The notes under the pieces were generated by a model. The model had not been told where the DNA came from. It worked only from the letters and a program-made list of their open reading frames with translations, and did not search any database. The position numbers and the translations under genes are program-made. A stretch of DNA of 64,000 bases, taken from Quillaja saponaria (taxonomy: Eukaryota; Streptophyta; Magnoliopsida; Fabales; Quillajaceae). Every line of letters begins with the position of its first letter. The first letter of the stretch is position 1. This document shows positions 13,156 to 26,029 of this stretch, in pieces. Location: contig CM055608.1 of the NCBI GenBank assembly GCA_029379385.1, positions 26,162,350 to 26,226,349 on the forward strand, written 5' to 3'.

Positions 13156-15378
13156 ATGGATACATCACCAGCGGACTGTTCAGTACTGTATTTATACGAT
13201 ACTCATCGTTCTGTTCACTTATGGGATTCAGAGGTATATTATATTTTTACTAGTAAATAAAAAAAAATTATATTATGAGACTACAAAAGTATAATTTGAT
13301 TAAGCATATTCTTAATGTAAGATTCCACTGCTCTGAAATGTCAAAGGAGGGAGGTAGTATTACATCGTGTAAATCCTATAGATACAAGGATCATTCCATA
13401 TGTATTTGCTGCAAGTTTTTATGAAGTCATGCAATTAGGCTTTATATAATTAGATTGGCATCTCATTACTGCATTTATGGAGAGATGGAGACAAGAGACA
13501 AATACCTTCCATTTTCCTCATGGCGAGTGCACGATGACATTGTAAGATGTGTCCATATTGTTTAGTTTACCAATTGATGGGGATGCAGTGTCTGGCAGTA
13601 GTTTGATTGAAGATCTACCATTTACATATTAGAATTTACTAGGCTATGTTTGCACCTTCTACAGGCCTAGATGGATCTTGCATAAGCTTAACTTAACTAC
13701 CCAAGACTGCTGATGAAATTATGGTGCAACAATATGCACGTGCTTATATCATGCAACTTATAGTGGATTTTTATTTGCTGATAAATCTCAATCACATGTC
13801 CATCTGATGTTTTCGCATTTGCTTGGGGACTTTGAAAGGGCCAGCAAATATAGTTGGGGTAGCGCATATCTAACATGGTTATATAGAGAGTTGTGTCATG
13901 CCTCTCACTCATTGCCACATGATATTGCTGGAGCCTTGATTCTACTTCAGATTTAGGCATGGAATAGGCTCCTATGCATTGTACCTACTATATTACATAG
14001 GATCTATAATGACTGGGTCCTTATTGATAAAGCAGAGGGCCCACATTTTCTGTGTGGTCCATTGGGCATGAGATGGAGATATGCTTTTAAAGTTACAAGC
14101 TTTGGAACACATGTTATTTCTTGGTATAAATATTAGCTAGATCGGATGAAACCATATCAAGTTACTAATCATTGAAAATTCTTGTCCATTATATATATTT
14201 ATTCCTATGATATGTTTCTTAATATTTGTCTATATGTGGTAGCAGTTTATATAGGCACCATAAAATACTTACTTGATGGCGAATCTCTCTAGTTATTGTC
14301 TTATTGGACAAGGTATATGGATTGCTATTGTACTATTGATATGCTTCCACATAGTGGAATGTCATAGACCAGATAGAGTTTTACGTTAATTTGGCATGCA
14401 ACAAGATATTCCACCTGATGTTGAGACTAATATTTTGTTCCATAAGATTGATCTTAGAGGCTATTTTAATTTAAATTGGGCAGTGAGGCATGTCTTATTC
14501 ATCAACATATGGGACATGCAAGTGGATCATGTTATTTTTGGAAGCTTATTTGATGGCCAAATAGATCCATTCTCATTATATATGGAATGATATAGGTGAA
14601 TCAGTAAAAGATTTTTTACTAAGGATGGTGCTATGCTTGGAACTTTGGTAAGTCATATAGTATTTTAATTTTTATAGCTTACTCGATTTATGACACTAAC
14701 GAATCAATGATAATCATTTATATTACAAATTGATGGTCTTGAGCAATGTCGCACATTGTCCACACCAGGAGCATATTTGTCTGCACTTACAATTATTCAT
14801 GCCACATGCACTTCATCATTATAGTTTGTTGGCCAGTATGATTAATTGACAACTCAGGTACCATCGAGTAGTACCTTTGACACACATGTTGATGCTATGG
14901 TCACACTAATAACACATGTTAACTTAGATTCTGGAGTAGGACGATCATATTCTAGTAGGCCCACATGCCATATTTTAGGCTTTACAGGTAGAAGCAGAGG
15001 AAGTACGCCTTCCGTTTTAGATTCAGCAGAGCCTACCACTCATGTGCAAGTCACACCCACCACTGTTGTGCCAGAAACATATGCCTCACCTTCATCTGCA
15101 TTTATGCTTCCTCTATGTAGGAATGAAACAGTTGTTAAGAGTGTTACACAACTCAGTACAAGTACGCATGATACTACATATCCAAATGTGACTATTACAC
15201 GTATTGATACCAAGTCACTCCTCCATGTGGATAACATTATGATGGTGGTAGTTTACCGATCCAAGAGGGTATATCACAGGTGAAACAGGTTCAGCAGGGT
15301 CAAAAATGGGATAATGTTCCACCCAGAAAGAATTCTACAAGAAAGAGAAAGGCTCCCAAGCATGGTACTCATGACTAA
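13156..15378 (+). pseudogene. Plant mobile domain (PMD, MAIN-like) protein gene, decayed
   Basis: The likely start at 13,156 gives MDTSPADCSVL...THRSVHLWDSE, the usual opening of PMD proteins. Apparent exons are 13,156-13,233, then about 13,322-14,159, about 14,240-14,660, and a C-terminal exon to 15,378. The PMD core (Pfam PF10536 family) shows as 'LITAFMERWRQETNTFHFP', 'DVSILFSLPIDGDAV', 'YLTWLYRELC' and 'GALILLQ'. The tail is Ser/Thr-rich and ends in a basic, NLS-like 'PRKNSTRKRKAPK' before TAA at 15,376. In-frame stops include TAA at 13,543 (where the family has Gln) and TAG in 'LLQI*AWNR' (family Trp), both C-to-T or G-to-A type changes. PMD proteins occur in MULEs and gypsy elements and as host silencing factors (MAIN/MAIL1). 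Its place inside the TIRs makes this one transposon cargo. Confidence 0.82.
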
Positions 15379-15379
15379 G

Positions 15380-16140
15380 AGTGTCATGGTCTACGTGATT
15401 TATGCATAATTATTTTTGAAATTGAATCTATGGACTGTTATGTTGGGATTTATATTTAGATTATACTTTTATTTTGGACTATTTGTGATATTAAGACTCG
15501 TGCCGTTAATATTGGTGTGCTAAAATTAGGTTGTTATTTACTTGTCATGACAAGAAGGAAATGATACAAAAATAGGGAAACTCTGTCCAATTGTCTTTTA
15601 TAATTTTTTTTTGGATTACTTGTGATATTAAGGTTCGTGTCGATAATATTGTTGTATTGAAAAGAAGATTGTTATTTCTTAGTATTTAGTTGTCATGGCA
15701 GGAATAAAATGATATAAAAGTAGGAGAAACTCTGTCCAATTTTCTTTAAAAATAAGATTGACAAGTGCTTACGCAAAAAAATTTAGCAGCTTTTTAGTTT
15801 GACAACTGATTATATAATCAATTTTCATATTTTAACAATCTTTTAGTTTGATAAGTTGACTATACAAGCACATTTCAAAACTTTATTAGAATTTCCAATT
15901 CATATGATGACTATACACAAATCAAGCATTTCAAACTATTATGTAAGGGTAAAAAGGGAGTGAAGAATTACCATTGTCTACTCTTTCTAGCATTTTATAT
16001 ATTTCTATTTTATAATTGTTGTCTAGCTTTACATTATAACTATAATTCCAATTTTCATTATATTTTTTAACAATAAAACAAATAACTTGAATGATATTCA
16101 TTGAAGAATGGTTCTAAAATTCGATTGAATCTGAGATACG
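15380..16140. other. MULE 3' non-coding region
   Basis: The sequence holds no recognisable coding. About 130 bases at 15,470-15,600 recur at 15,600-15,745 (a 'ggactatttgtgatattaag ... ggaaactctgtccaattgtcttt' phrase), an imperfect tandem duplication in the probable downstream untranslated region. Confidence 0.55.
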
Positions 16141-16310
16141 GATAATTAGCATCAAAACTCAACTCGAATATGTATTTTCAATACTAGAATTTATGTTTTC
16201 AGAACACATACTTGAATTTGTGTTTACAGAATACAGACTTGAATATGTATTTTCAAAACACAAACCAGAATTCGTGTTTTAAAAACACAAACTCAAGTTC
16301 ATGTCTTAGA
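16140..16310 (+). repeat. Subterminal short repeats of the MULE right end
   Basis: Roughly six imperfect units of about 30 bases, built around 'aacacaaacTTGAATTtgtgttt', run from about 16,150 to 16,310 just inside the right TIR; the TIR itself carries two more. Repeated subterminal motifs in MULEs and other DNA transposons are candidate transposase-binding sites. Assigning that function here is inference. Confidence 0.6.
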
Positions 16311-16546
16311 AACACACTTGAGTTTGTGGGTTGAACCAACGAACTTAAGTGCCTGCAATGAAACCTCATCTGGCATTTTAGGTTAACGTGACACTTTGAA
16401 TTTGTGTATTCAAAACATAAACTCATTATGAAATTGTGTTTTGAAGACACGAATTCAAAAACAACGGTATGTAACTCTTTAAGTTTTTTTTTCGGTGTAT
16501 TTGAGTAATTTTTTTAGAAAACCAGTGTATTCTGGTAGAAAAGCCA
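16307..16546 (-). repeat. Right terminal inverted repeat of MULE
   Basis: Its reverse complement matches 7,784-8,014. The outer 20 bases are nearly identical, and similarity continues inward with indels to the 'gggttgaacc' box at about 16,327. Confidence 0.88.
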
Positions 16547-16555
16547 GTTAGTAAC
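16547..16555 (+). repeat. 9-bp target-site duplication of MULE, right copy
   Basis: GTTAGTAAC is identical to 7,775-7,783. Confidence 0.88.
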
Positions 16556-16569
16556 CATCTAAAGTAAAA

Positions 16570-19157
16570 AATTAACAATAAATAAATTTTAAAATTAAAT
16601 AAATAAAAATAACCATATAAAATTAATAATTATATATAATTAATTTTTAATAAATGTTAAATAGAAAATACAAATAGCTATATAAAATTAATAATTGTAT
16701 GTAATTACTTTTTAATGAATGTTGAATAGTAATACAAGTAACTATATAAAATTAATATGAAATAGTTTAATTGAATATCAATTTGAATGCTAAAACATTT
16801 AAATTTGGTTTGAATTTACATTTAAACTCTAAAAAACTATTTGTATTTGATTTTAATATGAAGTCAAAATGAATTCGGATTTGAATACTTAAATCAAATT
16901 CTAATTTGAATATCGAATTATTTGATTCAAATTAGAATTTGATTTGACTCTAGTCATATTTTTATCAATTGAATGATCATTGAATCAACTGATACATTCA
17001 TTAAGACATAGAAGCTAATGCTTTCACATCTAGTAAAAATTTTGGCTTAATTACTATTTTATTTAAAAATATATTTTTTCAAAAAAATTTATCTTTGGAA
17101 ATTTTTGCATCGTGTCTTTTATGATTAATTTTTTTGTCAACAGGATCTTTTTAGTTTTTTTTTTAGACAGATTTCTAATCAAACTAATCTCACTAGCTTT
17201 AAATCAAGATGAAATCCGGCAAAATTAGATAATTTTGTTAAACATACATGAAAAAAAAATAATGATAAGGCAAAACACATGTTATAAGAGGGAACAATTT
17301 TTTCTTTCAAAAAAAAATTTTAGGATTTTAATTTTGAGAGTAAATAAATATATAGTTTTTGTACTAATTGAATGGATATTATGTGATTTTCCTCTCGTAT
17401 TAACATCCACCTTCTTTATACTATGAAAAAAAAAACATATTAATTAATTAGGTATGGTTTTCTATTTAAGTTGACTTGATTAAGGTTCAAATTAAATTAA
17501 AAAATAAATAAATATCAAATGACCTTGAGTCCAAATTGAGTCTTGAATAATCTAAATAGAAATAATAAAAAATAAAAATAAAATTAGAAATTGATGTAAA
17601 TTTAAAAACTCAATATAATTATTAAGCTTGACAATTTTATCATTTATAAAAATTGAATTATGATTAGATAAAATAAATTTAAAAACAAAATTAAAAATTG
17701 AGGTAATTCTCAAATATTTAGGCCCAAATATTTTGTAAGAAAAACTAGTTAGATTAAAATTAAAATTTCTTAATTAGATTTGTAGTGGTGGGTAAGTAAA
17801 TCTAATTATATTAATTGGATGCTATTTTATTGCAGTGAAGTGAAAGTTTGTTGAATAAATTTTTTCTAATATAAATACATCTAGGCTTGTGAAAATTGTA
17901 AACTATGAGAGTTAGTTAAGCTTTGACAGTCATCCTATAAGGTTAGGGTGTGATTTTCATGACAGATTGGAATGGATTAGGGAGCGTGATAAGAACACTA
18001 TGGAAAGCATTGCTATTTCTATGTATTATTTCTCATCCATGAATATTGAGGCGCCGAACCATGTACTATTGTGTTGTTGGTTATTTCTTTCTCTTCTCTT
18101 CTACTTTATATTTTGTGTGATATCTTCTTTATTTTTGTTATCTCTCATTGAATATTGAACGGAGAATTTGTATAATTTCCAATCAAGTTGTATCTAAATT
18201 AAATTTAATTGAAACGTGGATGGTGCCTAAATGAATTATGGTGATGACAATGAAGGTGGATCTTTGAATATATATATATAAACCCAGTTTTGTAAATTTG
18301 TGTGATTACCCTACCAAGAGGTGGTACGGGTGGCACACCAAGGTTGAGTTTCACAATGGTGGGTGTGTAAAATCTTGTGAAACATCCACAATTTAAAAGA
18401 CTGTAATCATTCTTGTGTGTTAGTGAGATTTGTTATTAGGAGAATGGTAGTAAAGATGGAACAAGGTCATCAATGAAGGAAGATTTATGTTTTTAGTTTA
18501 AAGTTGATAATATTGCTACATACATATGCCTTGTTTGTGTTGCGAGATATTATTGATGTGGTTTACTACGAAGGGGGAGACTCTCGACAAAGACGTATGA
18601 TTCTCGATAAGTGAAACTCATATGAAATTTTATATAAAATTATTGGCCTAGACTAATCTTTTTATACAAGATTCTTGTTAGTTAACTTAATAAATCATAA
18701 GTACTTGAATTTATAACCTAATAACTCAAAATTTTCAAAACATTTAAAGAAGTTCATATAAAAAAATTATTTATTAAGCAGTTTATTGAAAGGCCAAGAA
18801 CCTTAATAGCTAGCTATATTTTTGTTAATGAATGATATGTAACATAAAATTTAAATTTCCGTCTACGTTTTTCAATTTTTAAAAATTGTTTTTTCATGGT
18901 TTATAAAGAATTTGGTTTTACAATTTTTGGGTGAACATTTAAAAGTTTTCTTTTGAGATTTCATATGACTCTAAATAATTACAAACATTTAATTTAATTT
19001 ATTTTTCAAATGACCCATTTTTTTATTTTTTGACCAAATGTATGGGCTGGAGTTGCATGAGTTGCTAATATTATCCGAATTTCATATATGTAATACACAC
19101 CATTGTTATATGGGTTATATAAATTTGATACTTTTTCTGACAATAAATCTAATTGCA
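16570..19157. other. AT-rich intergenic DNA
   Basis: The first 390 bases are related to the AT-rich repeat at 7,370-7,640. The rest has only short open frames of 60-70 codons without family features, a short (TA)n at about 18,270, and no splice-consistent coding. I see no gene. Confidence 0.5.
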
Positions 19158-20311
19158 TTTTTTTTTTATAATAAGAAAAATAAAAACAAACTAGAAAGAA
19201 GAAACACCAATTCTACGACTCCAGGCAACGCCTATAGCATCTCCATCTAAAGTAAGCAAAATTTCCTGAGGTGGTTAACACTAACTAGAATTGCTAACAC
19301 CATCTAGCATAAGATTAGAAAGTTTATCTGCAACTCTATTTGCTTCACGATACATGTGTCTTAGCTCCACTTCCTAATCTCAATTAATCAGTTTAATAAT
19401 GTTCTGAATAAGAGGTTGATTTGCATTATGACTGTAAGTACCCTTAGTTATAAAGGAGATTACCACTTGTGAATCTGACTCTGTGGCTACCTTCTTGTAC
19501 CCCTTATTCCAAGCATCTAGTAATCCTAGCCTCAGAGCCAAAAACGCAACTCTAACGGAACAACACCAGCCTAGTTTTTGTCCGTATCCATAGACCCAAC
19601 TCCCTTTACTGTCTCTAACCTGCAGCACTGAAAATCCCAGGATTTCCAGGAGAAGCTCTATCTGAATTAATCTTCACTCAATCATCTTTAGGAGGTTCCC
19701 ATTTTATCAAAGTGTCCACATTTTGCATTCTAGGCAAAGATAATAATGTACTATTCTCAACAAGATCAAATTCTTTAACCAACCTATTAATGCTAAAGCG
19801 TGGGTTCACTGGCCATTAGAAGGATTCTTCAAAATTGTCCTTATTCCCCCAAATCCATAGAGTCCATGCAATAACTCTAAACATTAGACTCCACCGTTTA
19901 TCTTTATTTCCCAAGTTACAAATTAGCCATTCTTCAAGTGTCATTGTAAAGAAATTTGGCACTGGAGCATCACCCCTTAAAAATCTCCAACAAGATGCAA
20001 CTCTATAACAGTCCCGCATAACGTGCATGGTTGTCTCATTCACCACCATGTAGCCTCCACATAAGGACTAATCCCATCTAAATACATAGCCCTTTTGAAG
20101 TTCGTTAACAGCCCATCATTCGCTAATTTCCAAAGAAACACATGAATTCTAGTTGGACATCCCATCTCCAAATAATCTTCCATAGCTTGGATTCTACTTG
20201 TCCAGTATCCTATGTCAAAAACTTATAAGCTGAGTTAGAAGAAAATAAACTATTGGGAACAAAGCCCCATGCTACAACATCCTCGCCGCCTTCATCACCA
20301 CATGGGAGCTA
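19158..20311 (-). pseudogene. LINE 3' half: zf-RVT and RNase H remnants
   Basis: Read on the minus strand, this is the downstream half of a plant non-LTR retrotransposon. The zinc-binding reverse-transcriptase tail (zf-RVT) is at about 19,816-20,080 ('ETTMHVMRDC..ASCWRFLRG', then 'WTLWIWGNKDNFEESF'). A plant RNase H domain follows at about 19,310-19,680: 'NSDRASPG', 'ALRLGLLDAW', 'ATESDSQVV', 'HMYREANRVAD'. The Glu normally found in the 'AE..A...GL' helix is lost. A plus-strand T-run at 19,158-19,168 probably marks the poly(A) end. Frameshifts and stops are frequent. The upstream half resumes at 26,030, beyond an inserted copia element. Confidence 0.88.
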
Positions 20312-20790
20312 TGTAATAATTATACAAGATCTCATAAATGAATTTAGAATACATTAATAATAAGATTTGCATACCTGATTGAGCCATAGTAGCGAATATA
20401 TGAAACCTCAAACAAGCATGCCTCAGTAGAATACTTATACAGTTAGGTCTTCCTCTCCGTACTCTCTGTATTTAGTGGCAGCTCTCAATGGGGCAAGATG
20501 TGTATGTTGAGAGAGGAGATGGGACCTAGCTATTTATTATCAGATAAAACTCTAAGAATCCTCCCATTGAAGACTCCTGAAGTCACTCAGCCTACATTTA
20601 CTGTCAATCCACATCTAATTAGATAAGACATTTAATCAGATAAGAAGTGTGCTTAAGCCCTATCCCAAATAATCACATAAACTATATAGGCTTTTTCCAG
20701 CATGTCTCAAATAAACCAAACCTTAAGCCTGTTTTATTATTAAAACAAAACCATACAATTAATGACAGCCCACATATGAAAATTCTAAAA
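20312..20790 (-). repeat. Copia 3' LTR
   Basis: It is 479 bases and aligns end to end with 25,551-26,029. The inner edge has lost the canonical CA/TG (reads aaaa where the partner reads aaca). The adjacent polypurine tract marks it as the 3' LTR. Confidence 0.92.
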
Positions 20791-23700
20791 TTCTCCCACT
20801 TAGGAAACATTAATTGTAATTTTAAAATTTTGAAAAAAATATTTTTAGAAAATGACTCTTGGGCAAAGTATAACTTTTATGTGGCCATAATTTTAACAGA
20901 AAAAACTTTGGTTCTGAGACACACTTCAAACAATCTAGCCCAATTAAGTTATTACCATCGAATCATGGCAATCATTGTGCCACTTAAACAACACAAGACC
21001 AATCCATGGTTACAAATGCTAACAACCTAATCTGTAATAGATCTAGATGTGGTAGTGTAGCAAGAAAATAGCATCTAAATGTGATCAACACATGCTATTT
21101 TTATTGTTTGTCCTCTAGGTGATTTCATTAAAACTGGATGCTTTCCAAAGAACTAGAAATCACTTAAGCTTAATTTTAAGCTTGTATATCTCAACAACCA
21201 TCTCAAGATATCAAATTAGTGTCATTTGAAACATACTTCCAAATTGAAAAAACCGTCACACTTAAGACAGACACAAAGTCTTAAAGTTTTAATGCAATGA
21301 CAAGTCATATATAAATAACCATATGTACACATATAATATCAATCATATCATAATGAAAATAACTATTATTTTCATTAATAAAATGTATCATCCAACAAGG
21401 ATGTAAGTAAAACTTGGGTCACAAAATAACATACATAATATGCTAACTTTGAACAAAATAAAGCAAACTCCCACTAACTAAAAAACATCAAATGACTTCA
21501 CAATAATCATGTTATTAACATGACTTTTGAAAATCCCAATCTTAAGTTTCTTGGTTAAAGGATCTGCCAACAGTTTACTATATCAATATATTCAAATACA
21601 ATGTCTTATTTTTTCACAAAATATATAGTCATCGCCTCTCGATGCACTAAAAATCTTATTGTTCTTTAAGAAGAACATAGTAGAACTATTGTTACAACAG
21701 ATCTTATGCATTTAAAAATCGAGACAACAACACAAATAAAAATTATCATGTTCTTCAACCATATATCATGCTTGTATAGTGAGAGAAGCTTTTGTTTGGA
21801 ACAATTCTAGATAGAGCTCTCAAAGTTAACATGAAAATATATCCTGAAGTGGATTTAAGATTATCTTTGTAACTAGCAAAGTCAAAATCAGAGTAACCAA
21901 TTAATGAGTCACCAAGGTCATGATCACCCAAAATAATTTTATTTATTTATTTATTTATAATATTATTATTTTAGTGGAGACAGTAGAAAAAGTCTCACTA
22001 AAAGGACACATTCCTTTTGAGTGAAAAACTCTAGATTACGAGTTTTACTTTGAAACACTCAATCTCCTAATTTGAATTATTCTTAATCTTATAAATCCAC
22101 TTGTACCTAATGAGTATAGAAAACCATGGAAGTTCAACCAACTCCTATACACCATTATTTATGATGGATTATATCACATCTGACATGACATTAATCCATC
22201 TTCCCAACAGTAGGCTAAAGACATGTGCTTGTGTAACTGTATTCTAATGTTAAGGAACTACACCAAAAACAAATGCTACAATTTTAACCAGAATAGGTGA
22301 TGCAATTTCAATTATTCTTAACTTCCCCTCATTACCTATTCTTACCACATGTACAGATGATGTTGTTATTGACAAGATATATAAGTGAAATATGACAAAT
22401 TTATTTTCTTTTTTTATTAGTAGTTGAAAACCTTTTCAACTCAACAAATCAAATTCTAAGAATTTAGCAATGTGAGATACTAGTATCTTGGTTCCACGCA
22501 TGGATAGAACATATCTCCCTTAAAGTGATTTGGATAACTAATAAAGTAACAGTGAGTAGAAAATAAGACAATTTTCTTCTCATTTGTGTTATATATTTTA
22601 TTTCAGTTTGACAATCTTAGACACGAAAAAGGTTCAAGCTAGATTTTCTCTTAGTCCATAACTCAAAAATGTATTTTCAACCTTAATTTACTAGAAACCC
22701 ATTAAGAATGCTCAAGCCAATTTAGGGATTTCTCCCCAAAGTATTGGGAAGTTTGACATATTCATCATATTTTCCATCATGCTAATAAGGACATGATTAT
22801 GTTTTTTAGTCACAACACTTCTTTCAGGGCTACCAAGCAGGGTATAATAGGTTACAAACCCACACTCCAGTAAGTACCTGGCAAAAATCCTAGATTTTAT
22901 CTATCAACATCATATTTACCATAGTACTACCACCACGATTATACTTTAAAGCTTTAATAACTTTTACTAATTGTATTTCAACTTCAATTTTGAAAATTTT
23001 AAAATTTTCAAGAAGAATTTTACTTAATCAAATATAGAAACCAAAGCAAGAAAAGTCATCAATGAAAGTGATAAAACAAATATATATATATTTATATTTT
23101 ATTTTTTTGTGCTAATCGGTGGAATAAAATTCACTGAAATCAATGTGAAAAATCTCGAAGAGACTTGAACTATTAGCTTTCCCATTTTTCACTATTTTAG
23201 TCAATTTACTCCTAACACAACTAACCCAAAACTTTAAGTTTCCAACAATAAGTAAGGGAAATAACATCCTTTATGAGATTTTCAATTCTTTCCCTTAAAT
23301 TTGACCTAAATGTTTATGCTAAAACATTTAGGATTTTTCTTTAATTAGAAATATTTTGAAAATAAATTTTCTTAGTATGAAATGAGGAGTATTACATTTG
23401 AAGGAGTTAAACACGTCCACCAAAAATTTTAAAATTTAAAACATTTGAACTTTAAAATTACCCAAATCAAATATAAAATGATCATTTTGTCCAGCAAGGA
23501 AATTAAAATCAAATTCCACCTATATGTTTAAAATGACTTTGGAGTCATGAAAAGACTATTCTAATGAATCCACTTTGACGCCATTCCAGACTAAGGTTTT
23601 ACCTTTAATTCACTTAGGTTCCTTTTAAAAACATTTTTTGGTTTTATAACCAAGACATAAATTTAAGGCAATATGCCTTCACATAACCTCTCGTAATTCA

Positions 23701-25550
23701 CTAGAAGCACATTAGGTTCATTTTCAAGATAGACTTAGAATTGCCCATATTAGATTTTGACCGTTACCATGCCTTATAGAATCTTGAGATTTCTTATGAT
23801 AAGTATGTTTCAACTTACCATAAAAGGTTCTTGCTAAAACTACGTTTGAACTGAGAAACTTAAAAGCCATCCCTCAGTTTCAGACAAACCACTCATGAGG
23901 TGTTAAGAGATAGACATTTTGAGGCAGATAAAGATTAACCTATTAGATTTCTCCCATTTTCCAAAAATTTATTTCTAAGTATCAATGCTAACAACAAAAA
24001 GAGTAACAAGATTATAACCTACATGGTTAAATCATGTCCATAAACCTTCTAAGCCAGGAATACAATATGTCAATCAAAATGGGTACTAAATGATCAAGAA
24101 TAAGAATTTATTGTACATGAATCTAAAGTGCATCATTACAAACTCCTCTTTGGGAAGAGAATGAAATATGCTATTAGGATCTCATGATTAATCCATGAAA
24201 CTAAAATTAGAGCATCCTAGCTTTCGAAAAGTCTATCCCCTTTGGGCAGATAAACCTTTTAGGCTGGTATACCCCAAACCATATGTTTCATGTATTTTTC
24301 AAAATTAAAGTATATAATAACCTCCTTTGGGCAGGAAATTATATACAATAATTTAAGAAACATCTCGTACTATAGCTTTCGAAAATCCCATGAATCTATA
24401 CAAATAGACCACTTTGGTGGCAACCACCTATATAAACCTATAAGATTTCTCAAGCCGGAAAAATTTAATTACTCCAATTTATCATTGTTAACTGAAATAC
24501 TATTCAAAAGTATCTCAAATGATCACTTAATGCATGTTACAAATTTTAAATAAAATTAAATCAAAACAAAAGTTTATACTAACAAATGTTATAAAAACAT
24601 GAGAGTACGATAATATTTATCTCTAATTAGGGAGAGTACCTACTGTTTTTAGTTTCAAAACATGTGAAACATGTAAATACAACAAGCCTCAAAAATTACA
24701 TATGTCCAATTATATTATTTTTAAACATAACAAAATAGCATATACTAATACTATTATTTATGCACATAATTTTTCAAATATAACCATACCATTAAATTAG
24801 AAAATTCAAATAAAAAATACCATAAGAAATTCAGAAGGAGGAAACCATTGAATGGCCGAGGGTGAACCTTACTTCCCTTGGTATGAGCGGGCTTAGTTCA
24901 AGGCTAGTTGACAGCTTCTTCAACCTCCAGCCAGGTCAACTTGACCTGGTCTGGAGTGTTTGTAGGCTGAATTGACCCGTTTCTGAAAATTTGTAATTTC
25001 ATCTAAACTTTATGCCATTAATCAAATGTTTTGCTTGGGTTTTGTTTTAAATTGATATTCTGACAATAAACCTCTAATAATTTCATGTTTTATCAAGATA
25101 ATATGACAATTAATTGAAATTATTATGCTATGAACCCTAACTATATTTCAAAATGGTTTCATTTCAATTTCTCAAAATAATATGAATTAAACTCATTGAA
25201 TGATTCCTGAATATGTATAAAACATACCAAAATCTAAACCTATGATTTAAATCAATAAAACAACATGAAATCTTAGTTTTCAAATCAAAAACTTAATTTC
25301 GATTTTAAAACAACCTAAATTTTAAAATTCAGATTTCTCAACTTATAGTTGATGAAATCATACACATGATATATCAAATTAAAGATATAAGCGAGACCTT
25401 TAAAAGCCCTAACAAATTGGGCTCAATTTCATTCATATATGAGTTCGATTTTGAGTTTAAAGAAATTGACTTATATAAGCCCTATAATTTTATGTTAAAT
25501 AAATAAATATTAGGGTTCTAAATTCATATATATTAGGCTCTGACACCACA

Positions 25551-26029
25551 TGTATTAATTATACAAGATCTCATACATGAATTTAGAACACATTAATAAT
25601 AAGATTTGCATACCTGATTAAGCCATAGCAGCGAATATGTGAAACCTCAAACAAGCATACCTCAGTAGAATACTCATACAGCTAGGTCTTCCTCTCCATA
25701 CTCTCTGTATTTAGTGGCAGCTCTCAATGGGGAAAAATATGTATATTGAAAGAGGAGAGAGGACCTAGCTATTTATTATCAGATAAAACTCTAATAATCC
25801 TCCTATTAAAGACTCCTAAAGTCACTCAGCCTACACTTACTGCCAATCCACATCTAATTAGATAAGACATTTAATCAAATAAGAAATGTGCTTAAGTCAT
25901 ATCCCAAATAATCACATAAACTATATGGGCTTTTACCAGTATGTCTCAAATAGACCAAGCTTTAAGCCCGTTTTATTATTAAAACAAAACCATACAATTA
26001 ATGGCAGCCTATATATGAAAATTCTAACA
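25551..26029 (-). repeat. Copia 5' LTR
   Basis: It is 479 bases with intact TG...CA ends. The tRNA-Met primer-binding site lies one base away from its inner edge (25,536-25,549), which sets the element's direction as minus. Confidence 0.92.

Larger units (their letters stand above)
7784..16546 (+). mobile_element. Mutator-like element (MULE) with transposase and PMD genes
   Basis: The 8,763-bp element is bounded by long inverted repeats (7,784 to about 8,014, and about 16,307 to 16,546) and an exact 9-bp duplication. It carries, in order, a decayed MURA-type transposase gene (PB1-like region, DNA-binding domain, DDE transposase, SWIM zinc finger, CCHC remnant) and a decayed plant-mobile-domain gene, both on the plus strand. 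About 2.4 kb of AT-rich sequence (8,015-10,474) without recognisable coding precedes the first gene. It probably holds the promoter and an untranslated leader, because open coding starts directly after 'ttattggaacag', a possible splice acceptor. Many stops and frameshifts show that this copy is no longer autonomous. Confidence 0.92.
20312..26029 (-). mobile_element. Ty1/copia LTR retrotransposon, complete structure, decayed coding
   Basis: Two 479-bp LTRs (20,312-20,790 and 25,551-26,029) flank about 4.8 kb. On the minus strand each LTR runs TGTTAGAATT...ATTACA. The primer-binding site at 25,536-25,549 (reverse complement TGGTGTCAGAGCC) differs by one base from the initiator-Met tRNA site common in plant copia elements. 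A purine tract (reverse complement CTAAGTGGGAGAA) abuts the left LTR. Flanking pentamers are agcta (20,307-20,311) and agcaa (26,030-26,034). RNase H remnants are readable at about 21,480-21,930: 'LIGYSDFDFASYKDNLKSTSGYIFML', 'CCNNSSTMFFLKNN', 'LADPLTK'. No long frame survives. I count about 38 differences between the LTRs (about 8%), mostly transitions, so the insertion is not recent. It sits inside the LINE. Confidence 0.93.

Noticed and set aside
16140..16330. CRISPR-like array
   Set aside because: Units are imperfect, contiguous without spacers, and lie in a transposon end of a plant genome.
20647..21030. 127-codon plus-strand frame
   Set aside because: It begins inside the copia 3' LTR and runs antisense to the element; a similar shadow appears in the other LTR at 25,886.
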